The translations under genes were made by a program, and so were the position numbers. Of a DNA stretch of 64,000 nucleotides, positions 22,309 to 33,416 are shown one piece after another (position 1 is the first letter of the stretch; each line of letters starts with the position of its first letter). The notes under the pieces are model-generated. The model ran no database searches. It was given only the letters and a program-made list of their open reading frames with translations, and was not told the origin of the DNA. Source of the stretch: Lepidodermella squamata (Eukaryota > Gastrotricha). The DNA lies in the NCBI GenBank assembly GCA_047495785.1, contig JBLDXI010000011.1, positions 806,001 through 870,000 of the forward strand, in the 5' to 3' direction.

Positions 22309-22595
22309 CAGGGTGACTTTTTTATAGTGGAAATAATCTTTGTTAGCATTAATCGGGACTAGTACTGTCTAGTTTGCGAGTACTTGCACTGCACTAAAGT
22401 CGATTTCTCCAAACTCTTCAAACTCTATCTGATAATTATCGCGTAATACCAGGCCATTCATAAAATTTTATTGCTAGCACGAGTTCGTTAAGTTTGGAGA
22501 AATCGACATGCAAGTACTCGCCATACAAAGATGATTCAGTACTAGACGCAATTATTGCTAACATGGATTATTGCCACTATAAAAAAGTCACCCTG
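22309..22595. mobile_element. 287-base nested MITE
   Basis: Inverted ends CAGGGTGACTTTTTTATAGTGG, flanked by TA (22307-22308, 22596-22597). Inner arms with ATCGACTTTAGTGC/CGATTTCTCCAAAC-type words are also mirrored, so almost the whole element folds. The first seven bases match the host transposon's end (CAGGGTG), which suggests one superfamily. Confidence 0.88.
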
Positions 22596-23239
22596 TACTG
22601 TAGTCAGCGTATAAAATATGCGTAATACATAAATGTACAGCATACATAATAGCACTGCCGTAGTTATTTTCTGGTGGAAACCTTCGAGCCTCGATAAATT
22701 TGAGCCGAGTTTCATTGAATATCTTATTTATTTCGAGGATGACGTCATGTTTTCTGAAACATGCTGATTGATTGGACTCTGAAGCGAGAGGTTTCAAAAC
22801 AATTTCTCAAATTCCGTGGCTGGATATTTCAGAAATTGATGATTTCTGAGAAAATTCTGATTTTACTTGATGCTGAATTTGTCGAAAAATCGTTGGTTAA
22901 TTAGTCTCCTGCCTTGGCATCAAAATTTCTTTCACGTTGCATTAATTCAAGGCCCCGACTGCACATGTTGATAAAAAATGACGTTGATCTAAACCACTGG
23001 CGAATGCTATACATCAAGCGAAGAAAGAAAATGAAGGTTTGCAGTTCATTACGTGGACTTAATGTAGCAATCTGATTTCGTGGATAACTAATCGAAATTT
23101 CCTCGAAATTACAATCAAGAAATCAGGAGCAAAATTTTGAAGGATAAAAAGCGAACAATTCATGGCTAGATTTTATACAATCTTCGAAAAACCCAAGAAA
23201 AGGTGAGAAATTGGCATTTTCCAGCCTTCAGGCTGCCGC

Positions 23240-23830
23240 ATCTCCAAAAATCCGTGGATGCGAATTCCATATTTTCACATCACTAAACAGCCAGAGATGT
23301 GCTTAACAAGGCTGGTTGGTCGCGCCGAAAGTCTATCCACGGACATCGCAAAGAGACGCATGTCAAACGACGCGAAAACCGTCATAGAGAGGCCGTTTTT
23401 CGCTACAACCGGGTCAACTTTACAACCCTCCCTCTTGATTACCTGTGGATGGATTTTTGATTTCTTGACATCGTTGGATAGCCCAAGATGAGCTCTACAA
23501 GGCTGGTTGGTCGCGCCGAAAGTCTATCCACGGACATCGCAAGGAGACGCATGTCAAACGACGCGAAAACCGTCGTAGAGAGGCCGTTTTTCGCTACAAC
23601 CGGGTCAACTTCGGGACGCTCCCTCTAAGAATTCCGTGGATGGATTTTCGATTTCTTGACATCGTTAGAAAGCCCAAGAGCTGGTCTACCAGGCTGGTTT
23701 GTCGCGCCGAAAGTCTATCCACAGGGTTCGTAAGGAATCGCATGTCAAATGTCACAAAAATCGTCGTAGTTGGGCCGTTTAAGTTAACGTCAATGTTTTT
23801 GCGTCCATTCTTATGCAAGTGGTAAACGAC
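23240..23830. repeat. About three tandem copies of a 193-base satellite
   Basis: The block GGCTGGTTGGTCGCGCCGAA recurs at about 23309, 23502 and (with changes) 23694, a period of 192-193 bases, with matching flanks. It lies inside the TA-flanked transposon. The third copy is more diverged. Confidence 0.88.
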
Positions 23831-25364
23831 ATTTTCCCGTGGAAGCGACTGAGCTTTTGCTTTCAAATTTTAGCTCACAGAAATTTTTAAACTCAATCAG
23901 AGTGTTGCAACATTACCTTTACTCACGACTTTTTTCACTTCCTCTCAATTTTTACTGCTCTTTTCAAGAGTGAATGAACGTGAAATCAAATTCATGGAAT
24001 AAAACAACAGCAACGGCGTAAAAATCACATTGTCTGGAATAATTTTCATCATATTTGTATTGCAAACTCGAAATTTATTCATAGCCGCATTAAGAACCTG
24101 TCCTTTTGGAGGTTTCTTCATTGAGAAATCGGCAAATTTCCAGATATTTTGCAAGAACAAGTCTTATTTCCTAGCGATATCCCCATTACTGCAGCAGCGT
24201 AACGGTATATACGAGTTCGATTTGCGCATGTTATAATGCGCGCATACCGCTTGCACGCCATATGGGACGTATAACGCCAACTACATAGCATATACGCATT
24301 ACACGCATTACCGTTTGCGCTAGCCGCGCCTTATACTATGCAAAAATATAAACATATGTGCGCGGAATGTATGCGCAGCGCGCGCACGTTTACTCTGGAT
24401 ACCAAGGCAACCATTTGCCGCAGGTTATTTTAGTGCGCAAGTTCTGAAACACCCTGTAGCACCAAGCTTTGCTTCGAGAGTTCCGTTGCCTCTTTCCACC
24501 TTTCCGTTCTATTTAATTGTAAAATTTAAGTTTAGAATAATTTTATTTGAAAACAACCTGCTTGGTGGGGAGCTCGAGCTCTTGTTTTCACAATCTTACA
24601 TCCATACGCCAGGAGGACTTCTTCGGTATCAGAACCAACGAATTCTTTTCCCCTGTCATGAACGACAATCCGCGGCCCACCGTAGGTATCGAAGCACTTG
24701 CGCAAAGCAACTGCAAAGTTCTTCATTTCTTTGCTGACCAGTGGCGTTGCCCCGGACAAGCAAGATGTATGATCCTTGCAGTGAAGTATCCATATCTCAT
24801 GAGGAAATTGTTGTTCAATGTGCTGATCAGCTCCTTCTTGGCATTGACATCGACTTCCATAGCGTTAACTGATGCGACAAGAGCAGCGTGTTCGCTTGAC
24901 ATGTCCGGCTTGCTCGACATATCGATTAGGTCGATGTGTAGTTGCGACCAGATACCATCGGCATAAATCGGCTTACCTCCCGGGGCCTTGGGAATTCGCT
25001 TACCACGGAGGCATTGCTCGCAGTTTTCAAGAACAGTTTTGATAGGGTCGACAGGAACAACGTAGTACCGCTACTTGAGCATCTTCTCGATTGCCACTCG
25101 TCCGCAGCATTCGTTCTCGAGGTGAATCTTCTCCGCCAGAATTGGTAGCTTTTCCCAGGTTAGAACATGGTTATTCGGGATTTCGCCTTCACCATCTCTG
25201 CTTTGGTAATACAGCTTGCCATCGCGCGTCGTGAAGGTTCGAATGATCTTGTGTTTCTTATCGACGGTGATGCCATCGACTTTGATTTGTGAAAAACATT
25301 TTACCCATAGCTCTTTCTCCTCCTTGTTTTGGGGAATTAGAGCCGGGGGCATTTCAAATATCAA

Positions 25365-26386
25365 AGAAGAAAAAAATTAAGAATAATGATAAATGATTGC
25401 AATGACGACCTCTTGAGGCGTGAAAGCATATGGCGAAAGAAGCACATGGCGAAAGGAGCACGTGCTGGCCTATTTTTTCTCTTTATTTGATATTAACCTA
25501 GATATTGCTGCTTAACCTAGTTTTTCCTTGTTATTGTCGATTGAACTAGTTTTTTCTGTTAGAATAAACTAGTTCAATCGACAATATCAGGAAAAACCAG
25601 TTCAATCAGCAATTGTCGATTGAACTAGTTCAATTGTCGATTGGACTGATTGCTCTTTAAACTACGACATATGCAAGAGCACTCAAAAGCTGCTTTAACC
25701 ATCGGGTAAGTAAAACAAGTGGCCAGGGTCGAGTTATCACTCCAATCAAGCATTGTGGGTAAGTTGAACCTTGGCGCGCAAGCTGATTGGTCAATTTATC
25801 GTTGCTAATGACTCCGGAATGAAACATTTCCGTCGCGCGATCCACTAATAAATTATTTTATATTTATGAACAAAATGACCTTGCCACACCCTCTGCCCGG
25901 TTTCCATTGACCACGAGCGTAAACTCCATATTAATCGTGGTAAATTGCTGCGGCAAAAAACACTTGTTGCAAAAAAAGTTATGGATCGCACGACAGAATG
26001 TTTCATCCGGGAGTCATAGCAACGATCGATTGACTAATCAGCGTGCGCAATGGATTGGACTTTTAAGTGGTCACACAATGAAGGATCTCATATCCATGAG
26101 GTGACATTCTAGCACAAGAAATGCTCGTCGAGTGGTGAACACAACCTCATGCAGTCTATACGATTTAAGTAATTCGGTGGTGAAACGGTCGCCTACCTTA
26201 TAACGTTTGGCGCAGATTTAAGTATTTGCAGGCACTCAATTTCCCGAGTGGCAGACTCGAGTTTGTAGAGGATCGTAATATCTATCATTTTCACTGCGAA
26301 CATTCCATTCAGGGGAATGTTTCGCTGTAAATTGTCAGTGCCGAAAGAACCTGAGCCACTAGCTCGAATGTAAGAATAAAAAATAA
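25365..26386. other. No gene; short palindromic repeats
   Basis: At about 25510-25645 the word TTGTCGATTGAACTAGTT and its reverse complement occur several times, forming hairpins. The rest shows no open frame with a recognisable product. Confidence 0.55.
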
Positions 26387-26897
26387 TTCAAGAGTTGAAT
26401 AAAAATTATAATCGGAAATGCCGGTGCCTAAATTTGTAATTATCCGGCTTTGACTAAGGTACCGTTTGGCCCCAACTCGCTGGCTACGCCACTACCAACT
26501 CGCGCAGTAGTTCAAACATTAACATTCGGTAAAAATAAGATTCCCTTTTGGGATTCCTAGAATTTTCGATTCTATCTTTCTTGTCATAGAACGCGTGCAT
26601 AACTCTTATTTACATCTCCAATTCACTTGGAACACGTGCCATAATTTGTGCGCATGAATTCCCATTGACATTTCTGATTCCTGATATTCATCAACACATA
26701 GCAAAAGGAAACCTGTATACAACCCAGGTTAGTCTTTACTATATCTGTCAATTCACAGATTTCAAACCCTATTCGGCAACATCAATAATGACAAAAATGG
26801 CGAGATGTAGTTACCGCTCGGTAACAAATACGTTAAAGTGTTAGCTTCTGCTTCTCAGGAATGTCTTAGCTGGACGGTAAAAAGTTGAACTGATGAG

Positions 26898-27254
26898 TTG
26901 TCAAATGTTATTACTCGATCTGAAATCCAACAGCATGCTGATGATATTACCACTTATTTTGCAAGCCAGATCATCAATGAGCTTAAATCTGTCGTACAAC
27001 GTGAAATGAATAGGGTTTGTCATTGGCTTCAATGCAACTCGCTAGCTGTGAACGGGAAAAACATCGCAATTTATACCGCTCAACACATCGCTAAACCCAC
27101 CGCGTTTAATTTCTCGATTACAATCAACGGCACTGTTGTTCCGTCCACCGAAATCATGTCGACTCTCGGCTTCACCATCGACAATAAACTTACGCTCAAA
27201 CAACCTATCAAAGGCGCGGAAAGGCCTGTTCGCGCTAAACAAGCAGTAAAATAG
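26898..27254 (+). pseudogene. LINE reverse transcriptase fragment, unit 1
   Basis: An open stretch of about 118 codons without a real ATG start. It reads like the palm and thumb of a non-LTR reverse transcriptase: HADD (the catalytic double Asp, with His for the usual Tyr), then WLQCNSLAVNGKN and LGFTIDNKLTL, the usual following motifs. Nothing else of the LINE is recognisable, so it is a dead fragment copied along with the unit. Confidence 0.75.
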
Positions 27255-27802
27255 CTATTTTGATGGCTAGCGGCCTGATCTTCAGCCATGTCAGTTACTG
27301 ACTCAATGACCCGACTTTAGGACAGGCAACACGGACAACGTTGCATCGGCTCCGATCAACTCAAGATCGCTCCGAGACTATGAAGTTTGAACTGTGCTGC
27401 AGTTATGTGTTTTCTTTCAATTTTCAACTACGTCGGGGTGCCCTCTCTTGGTTGTTGTAGCTCCTAAACAAATGAAAAAAATATCAGATAGTCCCTTATG
27501 CCATGACGGCTACGTAATATGGACTTTTCTTTTCAAGGATTTTGAACAAGAGAAGTAACGAACGTCCAAAAGACGTTTTCCATTCAGTTGAATGCAACGT
27601 CTTCAAAGTAATGTTAGAGTTAAGTGGGTTAGACTCTACTTGACAAGGTGGTCAAGTATGTCCGATCATAGGAGAAGCCTTGCTCGATTGGTGAAACCTT
27701 ATCGGACAGCGTATAGATTCGAGGTCTGCGGCGACTGGAGAATTCAAAAAAAGGCCGGCATTCGAGATTTATCTTATTAGTTCCCATTTTTTTTATCTCA
27801 AC

Positions 27803-28681
27803 ATGGCCGTTCTCTTTGCGTTGCTTGCCGCCGCCGCCCTGTTTACCAGTTGTTTAGGCTGTCCAGCATCAACAACTACAACGCCTTGTCCGACTACTGC
27901 ATCCGGATCAACAACATGCTCTTCTGGTAGCACTTGTGTTTCGTCAAGCAATGTTTGCAGTGACACCACAAAAACATGCCAGACATCGGTAAATTCCCAC
28001 CCGCTGTAATAATAAAACAAGCCACAACTTCTCATGCAGGGCTCATTCCAACTCTGCACTGGTACATCCACTGGTGGCTCTGGTATCAGTGGAGTAGCCC
28101 TCAAGGTGTGCATTTCAACCGCTGTTGCTTGCACAAGCGCCTTCGGTAGCGGCATTACTGTATGTTTCTAAATAAATGCCAATTCAATTGTCTTATTCAA
28201 CTTGATGTAGCAACAAACCACAACCCCAAATGCCTACGACACGTTCTCTGCATGCTGCAATGCTGCTTCCAGCAATACAGCAGCGAACCTGAAATACGAA
28301 TACATCCCGGCTCTAGGAACCGGAAATCCAGCGTTAATATGCTACGTCATGACGTCTGACACGCTGCCATACAAAATCGCCACTCCAGCGTCGCCGGCTA
28401 ACACGAAAAAAGGTTACTGCACTCGCTTCCCATACACATCTTCCGGCACGGACGCACTTGCCTCGAGCGCTGATTTGGTTTGTTAACGCGAAATTGTAAC
28501 GTGCTTGTATAAATGGGACTTTTTTCAGAAACTCGCTTCCTCCCCGTTCGCTTACGCCAGTTTTACCTTGTGTTGCACCAGCGTGTTTGGTGGCACCCCG
28601 GCAGGTACCAACGCATGGGGCCCGGCTGTTTCTGCCTATGGTCTTAGCTTTGAATCATGTGCCACAACATCACCGACATAA
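27803..28681 (+). CDS. Secreted Cys-rich protein, array copy 1
   Basis: Four exons, 27803-27988, 28040-28159, 28211-28477 and 28529-28681. All three introns are 51 bases, GT-AG, and fall between codons. The product is 241 residues. Residues 1-19 (MAVLFALLAAAALFTSCLG) form a clear signal peptide. A Thr/Ser/Cys-rich region with evenly spaced Cys follows (PC, TC, TC, VC, TC), then a longer domain with ACC, ICY, YCTRFPY, LCC and a last Cys near the end. No transmembrane segment is seen after the signal. I do not recognise the family; the style resembles secreted Cys-rich proteins of nematodes. An AATAAA lies about 200 bases downstream. Polinton-2 begins 355 bases after the stop. Confidence 0.82.
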
Positions 28682-29030
28682 AAATGGCGACAGCTCAAAC
28701 ACCCTTGTTTTGCTGGCTTTGAACAACCTGCAAGAAGAACTGTTAATTTTGTTCATAATTCCTTGGCAAAAAAAAACAGTAAGTCTGAGCCAACAAAATG
28801 AGAGTTTATTGCTTGATCGTTGCAATGGTTTTCTACATCTGATTACTGTTTCCATTCACGTTGATGGCATTCAAGAGTTGAATAAAAATTATAATCGGAA
28901 AATATATGATTCTTTGTACACAAAGATATTCTGCCGGTGCCTAAATTTGTAATTATCCGGCTTTGACTAAGGTACCGTTTGGCCCCAACTCGCTGGCTAC
29001 GCCACTACCAACTCGCGCAGTAGTTCAAAC
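28682..29030. other. Unit 3' region between secreted gene and Polinton-2
   Basis: Non-coding tail of the repeat unit with a poly-A-like run and an AATAAA near 28881. The short frames here are not credible genes. The same sequence follows each other gene copy. Confidence 0.6.
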
Positions 29031-29036
29031 ATTAAC
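29031..29036. repeat. Target site duplication, left (ATTAAC)
   Basis: Matches 47855-47860 and the single ATTAAC at intact unit junctions. Confidence 0.95.
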
Positions 29037-29220
29037 AGTAGTAAGGGGGGGGTCTCCAGCAACGGTCAAAAATTCAAATATTTTCCCACGGTCGGAGAAA
29101 TGAATCATAAGAATAAATATGGAAAATGATGGAAAAATAAATGTCAAGGTCATGTGTAAAGTTTTGGCGCCAAAAATTTGAAATAAATGTCAAGGTCGTT
29201 TTCCCACGGTCACGTGACAG
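29037..29220 (+). repeat. Polinton-2 left terminal inverted repeat
   Basis: The first 74 bases (29037-29110) are a perfect inverse of 47781-47854. Beyond that, similarity continues in blocks: ATAAATGTCAAGGTC, TTTTGGCGC and TTCCCACGGTCACGTGAC have partners in the right arm, which has been lengthened by tandem subrepeats. CCCACGGTC recurs at about 29084, 29212 and 29339. Confidence 0.93.
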
Positions 29221-29628
29221 CGGCAGGACCGATCATTATTGATTGATTATCGATTATCGATTTTCGGTACTTATCGATTATTGGAAATCACGCTGATTGG
29301 AAATAATGAAATTCTATAGGTCGTTTGATGCGATTTTCCCACGGTCAGGATCGATGCTCGCAAAATGGAAACTTCCGAAAAGTCAAAATAAAGTAAACAA
29401 ATACCACGATTCAGTAGGAAAAAAAAAATAAAATAAAATCCCAAAAATAAATGTCAATTTCGCTGGCTGCGTTGTCTATCGTAACCATCAAATCGATTTT
29501 TTGATTAATAAATAAATTACATACACACCTTGCATTGAAATTTTATTGCGCAATTAAAACACTCACTCACTCACTCACTCCTTGCGCCTCACAAATCACT
29601 CCTTGCGAATTGTGTGAAAATCATCGCA
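29221..29628. other. Subterminal non-coding region of Polinton-2
   Basis: AT-rich with ATCGATTATCGATT repeats (29240-29285), another CCCACGGTC block and a CACTCACTCACTC run (29565-29580). No coding seen. Confidence 0.6.
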
Positions 29629-29925
29629 TTAATCTAACATGGGGGCATTTAAAATGCTTCGAATCAGCCGAACACGCTCAATCACTTGCACCAGCATTAG
29701 TAAGCCTTCCGCAGTTTCGCGTTGTAAAATCATCAACGAGTCGACTTTACGCTCGAGCTGATCAATTCGGAATCCAATATTGTCAATGGCAAGTGATAAA
29801 TCGCGCAGTTGATTCCGCTGCTGCTGCTGTTGAGGATGGACAGTTACAACCGCAGGAGATGGCTGTTGTTGTTGTTGCTGCTGTTGTCCTTGAGGGCTTC
29901 GAAAACCACTGGCTCGAGAATCCAT
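29629..29925 (-). CDS. Small Gln-rich coiled-coil protein, Polinton-2
   Basis: 98 residues from ATG 29925 on the minus strand. The N-terminal half is Gln-rich with two poly-Gln runs. The C-terminal half has heptad-like spacing of Leu and Ile (IGFRIDQLERKVDSLM) suited to a coiled coil. It is the outermost gene of the left arm and transcribed toward the terminus. No family was recognised; its reality rests on the clean frame and structured second half. Confidence 0.5.
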   Translation of the reverse strand: MDSRASGFRSPQGQQQQQQQQPSPAVVTVHPQQQQQRNQLRDLSLAIDNIGFRIDQLERKVDSLMILQRETAEGLLMLVQVIERVRLIRSILNAPMLD

Positions 29926-30343
29926 CGATACTAATAATGATGATGATGATGATGATCGTGCTGAATGCTCGCAAAGTAGTAGTAGTACTAGTACAGTATC
30001 AAGAGGTTGGTAATAAATTGCGAAAATTTGCAGGAGTAATATAGGTATTGCAACTGCAAAGTGTTGTTAGTGCATGAAGTTACTTAGATGGCGCGAAAGC
30101 ACACCAATAATTTGTAATGCTCCTGCTGCTGTCAAAGTTCCATTATACACTGGCGTTAATGCACTATAAGCGCGGGTAGAGAGGAGCGGCACGTCAACAC
30201 ACGTCACCGCTCATCAAAACGATCACCGCTCACCAAACCCTGGGAATAAAAAAAAACCGCCAGGTTTCGCGCGCTTTACTTTCGTGACATGTAATATATG
30301 CGATTCTTGTTATAATATTGCGAATTGCTAATAATTCGAAGAA

Positions 30344-31135
30344 ATGGAGGAAATTTTCAAACACCCTTGGAATTTTCACCATATTATTGACAACATTTTA
30401 TCGTGTATTCATAATGATCATGAGCTCGGCCATTTGTGCACAGCTTATTTCGAAACCGGGAGGTATGTAGTTAAATATCACCTGGAGAAGCGAATAGAGT
30501 GGTACCTAAGGCCTAACGATAACCGCTTTACGGCTATAACGAGTCGGATTGTTTTCGCGAATAGACCCACAGGTGATAGCCTCACACCATATTGGGTCGA
30601 ATATGCAGCTTTTAAATTCGGCGCGACGAAAAGTCTCTTCGAAATTCTTCAAAATTATCACGTGACAGATTACATCGTCTCCTTATTCATGCGTCAGTTA
30701 TTATTAAATAAATGAAAAATTAATAAAATTATTATTATTATTATCATTATTTCAGACCACGAACCGGATATGAAGTGTGCCCTTGAACCATTCTGGTCTA
30801 TCTACATGCGAGAAAACGATCGAGCGTCGCTCTTGCTAGTGGCAGCGGCTAATCCAAACCTGACAAGCCGCTCGCTATCTCGAATGGTAGAAGCCGGGGC
30901 TGAAATCAATTTCGTGTCGCCGAGATGGCTACTTTCACCGCTATTAGAAGCCGCAGCCACTGGCTCAACCAGTTCGGTTTTGTACCTGGTCAACATGCGT
31001 GCAAACGTATATCACGCCGATTTGCATGGTCAACGCCCCATCGACCGTGTTCATACGTGCGAGTGGGAGAAATATCGCATTTTGCGTCAGGCTGAATCGA
31101 CCAAGACAACATCAAAAATAAAAAGATGGCGCTGA
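30344..31135 (+). CDS. Ankyrin-repeat protein, possibly with F-box-like N-terminus (Polinton-2)
   Basis: Two exons, 30344-30692 and 30756-31135 (63-base GT-AG intron), give 242 residues. The C-terminal half contains at least two degenerate ankyrin repeats: LLLVAAANPNL..MVEAGAEINF and PLLEAAATGSTSSVLYLV followed by RANVYHADLHGQRPID. The N-terminal 45 residues (HHIIDNILSCI, then ELGHLC) resemble an F-box in pattern; this is weak. ANK proteins with F-box-like parts are used by large DNA viruses to redirect host ubiquitin ligases, but such a role here is only inference. It lies just upstream of the TBP-like gene. Confidence 0.7.
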
Positions 31136-31288
31136 TGCGGCGGCGGCGGCCGGTATAATTCCAGATGATGATGATGATGAAGCAGAATAATAACGGTGGT
31201 CAAGACTTGAAATTTTTTTCAGAATAAAAGGCGCGCGCGCCACCCAGTTTTAATTTTTTTCCTATTCATTTTGCAATGTTCTCAAATA

Positions 31289-31852
31289 ATGTTTGATATC
31301 GACGTTTTTATCAGAAATACTGTTGCTACTTTTAACCTGGGCGGTGTTGAACTCGAGCTGCGTAAAATAATCACGTATTTCAGAATGGCAGAAATATCAC
31401 CGAGATTCAGGAATGCCGTTATCATCAAGGAAAAATACTATTCCGCCTTGATTTTCAAAACAGGCAACATTGTTGTTATAGCCAAGAAACCAGAATTGGC
31501 TCTGAAATGCGGGCGGCGGTTAGCGAGAAAACTTCAGCTGCAGAGCAACAATAACTCGATCAAATTTCAAAACTTTCGAATTCGTAATTGTACCGTTACT
31601 GGTCAACTACCAACGACTATTAGCTTCAATACAACTCTCCTGAATGAATTATCTTCAATTAGCACTCGAGTAAAGCTCGACTTGACGCGGTTTCCTGCTT
31701 TGCGAATCGAAAATATTATGGACCAGAAAGTTAGTATTAATTTGTTTTCATCAGGTCGATTTTGTATTACAGGGATAACCGATCCCAAATCTGAAATGCA
31801 AAATATGGCTGTGGAAAAATTTCTTGTTATCGCTTTGGCGAATTCAAAATAA
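31289..31852 (+). CDS. Divergent TATA-binding-protein-like protein (Polinton-2)
   Basis: 187 residues from ATG 31289, single exon. The protein shows the two-fold repeat of the TBP saddle. Repeat 1 has NTVATFNLGG, then RFRNAVIIK, then SALIFKTGNIVVIAKKPE. Repeat 2 has FRIRNCTVTGQL, then FPALRIENI, then INLFSSGRFCITGITDP and a final helix. These match, in order and spacing, the strands and stirrups of TBP: an ALIF..G strand in the first half, and the FP.L turn and F.SG.....TG strand in the second. The N-terminal linker of cellular TBP is absent. Many core residues differ, so DNA preference cannot be assumed. An AATAAAAGG lies about 65 bases upstream. TBP-like genes are known in giant viruses; I know of none as a standard Polinton gene. 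Confidence 0.82.
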   Translation: MFDIDVFIRNTVATFNLGGVELELRKIITYFRMAEISPRFRNAVIIKEKYYSALIFKTGNIVVIAKKPELALKCGRRLARKLQLQSNNNSIKFQNFRIRNCTVTGQLPTTISFNTTLLNELSSISTRVKLDLTRFPALRIENIMDQKVSINLFSSGRFCITGITDPKSEMQNMAVEKFLVIALANSK

Positions 31853-32113
31853 AATTTCAATTTTTTTGTGTTAAAACAAATCCACCTTAATTTTTTTATT
31901 TTTACTTCGTACTCACTCTATATATTATAATCGCGCACAGCCAATAGCATGCGAGGTGGGTGGAGCTTGTGGACACCACGCACTCACAATTATTTTGGCA
32001 ATCATAACTAGTAGTAGTAGTAGTAGTAGGTAGTAGCCAGAACAACCATAAAACATGAATTGAATAGACCTTAATGTATGAATGACAATCTCAATAAATA
32101 TAATATAAATAGC

Positions 32114-32147
<34 letters not shown>

Positions 32148-32448
32148 CAACACGAGTAATGAAGACTTATACCTCCCTAAATTATGGTTCCAAAATCACT
32201 GTCCTGCCATCCTGCCTGTTGCGGAAAGTGGATTTCGACATTTATATGCAGCAACCTGAAATAATGCTAGCCAAAAGTCACCATTTTACCTAACTACCTG
32301 TCAGCCAAAGTGGAGTTTGACATATATAATTATTGATGCGGACCCGTCATCAATCGTATAATAAACTTGGGTGCAGGAAATATTATCGGACTGAGGTTAC
32401 ACATTATAGTTTTCACATTTATAGAATAATTCTATAGAATAACTTGTT
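31853..32448. other. Non-coding, microsatellite-bearing
   Basis: Contains TAG and AATAAT repeats (32008-32030, 32115-32145). The short frames show no domain. Confidence 0.6.
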
Positions 32449-32976
32449 ATGGATCAGCAATATAACCCTATTGCTACCTACAACGAACTGTGTGCTGCTG
32501 CTCGCGATGCACAGCGTTTAATAAATATGCTGCAAGCCTTTAAGCAAGTAATGTCCAGAGAGGTGGACATAGTAAAACGGGACCTCAAGTATCTTGAGGA
32601 ACATAGGTAAGCTTTTGACGAATTTTCTGTCGGCTAATCTAATTTATTACGCGTTAGAATGATGATACCCCACACAATGAGTCCCGCCATCGAGGTACTA
32701 CTCGGCCAACAGGTCATACTGGTTGAGATGAATGAACGAAGCTGCGCCCTGAAATGGTTGCTCAACGATATGATTAGCCAGGTAGAGCCAGCTGCCCGGA
32801 CACAGCACGCAGCAGCCCAGCAGGCAGCAGCAGCAGTAGCTCAGCAACAAGCAGCAGCCCAACAGGTAGCAGCGCAGCAACAGGTAGCAGCGCAGCAAGC
32901 AGCCCAACAGGCAGCAACAGCGCGAGCCGTTCTGGACGAGGTCTTGGCCGAAGCCTTGGACGAAAATCAAGAATAG
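32449..32976 (+). CDS. Ala/Gln-rich coiled-coil protein, Polinton-2
   Basis: Two exons, 32449-32606 and 32658-32976 (51-base GT-AG intron), 158 residues. The first 100 residues look helical (MLQAFKQVM, VKRDLKYLEEH, ILVEMNERSCALKWLL). A run of A and Q repeats follows (about 110-145), then an acidic tail. No family was recognised. The spliced frame and non-repetitive first half support a real gene. Confidence 0.62.
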
Positions 32977-33372
32977 TCGCAGCAGAAGCAGTCAGAAGCA
33001 GTCAATGTGGAAAAAGAGGAGATACGTCGCCCCACGCCTTGGTGAATATTCATATCACGGTAACAAAATATATGCTTAATTTACTTACACTAATAGCTCC
33101 ACCTGAAAGCTGTCACTTCACTCGGTTCGAAGTTTTTTGTAAATATAGCATACAAAATATGCAATATATTTATTACATTATCTCTATCTCACTCTATCTC
33201 TATCTCTATCTATCGAGGACACACACACACCCACACTGTAATAATGAATTCGACTTCGAATTTTTTGTATATAGCGATTGTTATTATTATTATTATTACT
33301 ATATGCATGCTGGCATGTAAATAGATGTCTCTCTCTCTCTTTCTTTGAAAAATTTTTAAACATAGCGCTTGC

Positions 33373-33416
<44 letters not shown>

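Larger units (their letters stand above)
22194..24456. mobile_element. 2,263-base TA-flanked transposon inside the integrase pseudogene
   Basis: Ends are inverted repeats beginning CAGGGTGTTTCAGAACT, flanked by TA on each side (22192-22193 and 24457-24458). No transposase is visible, so it is non-autonomous. It contains a nested MITE (22309-22595) and a short satellite (about 23240-23830). Both flanks belong to one integrase gene, which confirms the insertion. A single similar CAGGGTGTTTCA end also occurs at about 20262. Confidence 0.9.
21433..25364 (-). pseudogene. Retroviral/Ginger-type DDE integrase gene, split by a transposon
   Basis: Minus strand. 25364-25074 holds an N-terminal region ending in a Zn-binding-like HLENECCGR. 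Near 25025 is CEQCLRGK, followed by HIDLID (first catalytic Asp, about 24930), HDRGKEF (second Asp, about 24665) and, after a frame break near 24550, a VERGN motif (catalytic Glu, about 24495). The gene is then cut by the element at 22194-24456. It resumes at 22190 with WNKQWTRVLKTSPYKMFFGR, an acidic stretch and a VGDFVVIP segment, ending at 21433. Several frame breaks make it a pseudogene. Whether it came from an LTR retrotransposon or a Ginger-like DNA transposon is open. Confidence 0.75.

Noticed and set aside
27592-27780. 62-residue frame upstream of the secreted gene in each unit
   Set aside because: Starts at an ATG, but shows no domain or hydrophobic signal, and its repetition only reflects the tandem array.
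27793-28155. Minus-strand 120-residue frame repeated in every unit
   Set aside because: It lies opposite exons 1 and 2 of the secreted-protein gene, which has a signal peptide and consistent splice sites; the minus frame is a shadow.
28162-28359. Plus-strand 65-residue frame in each unit
   Set aside because: It overlaps intron 2 and exon 3 of the secreted gene in another frame.
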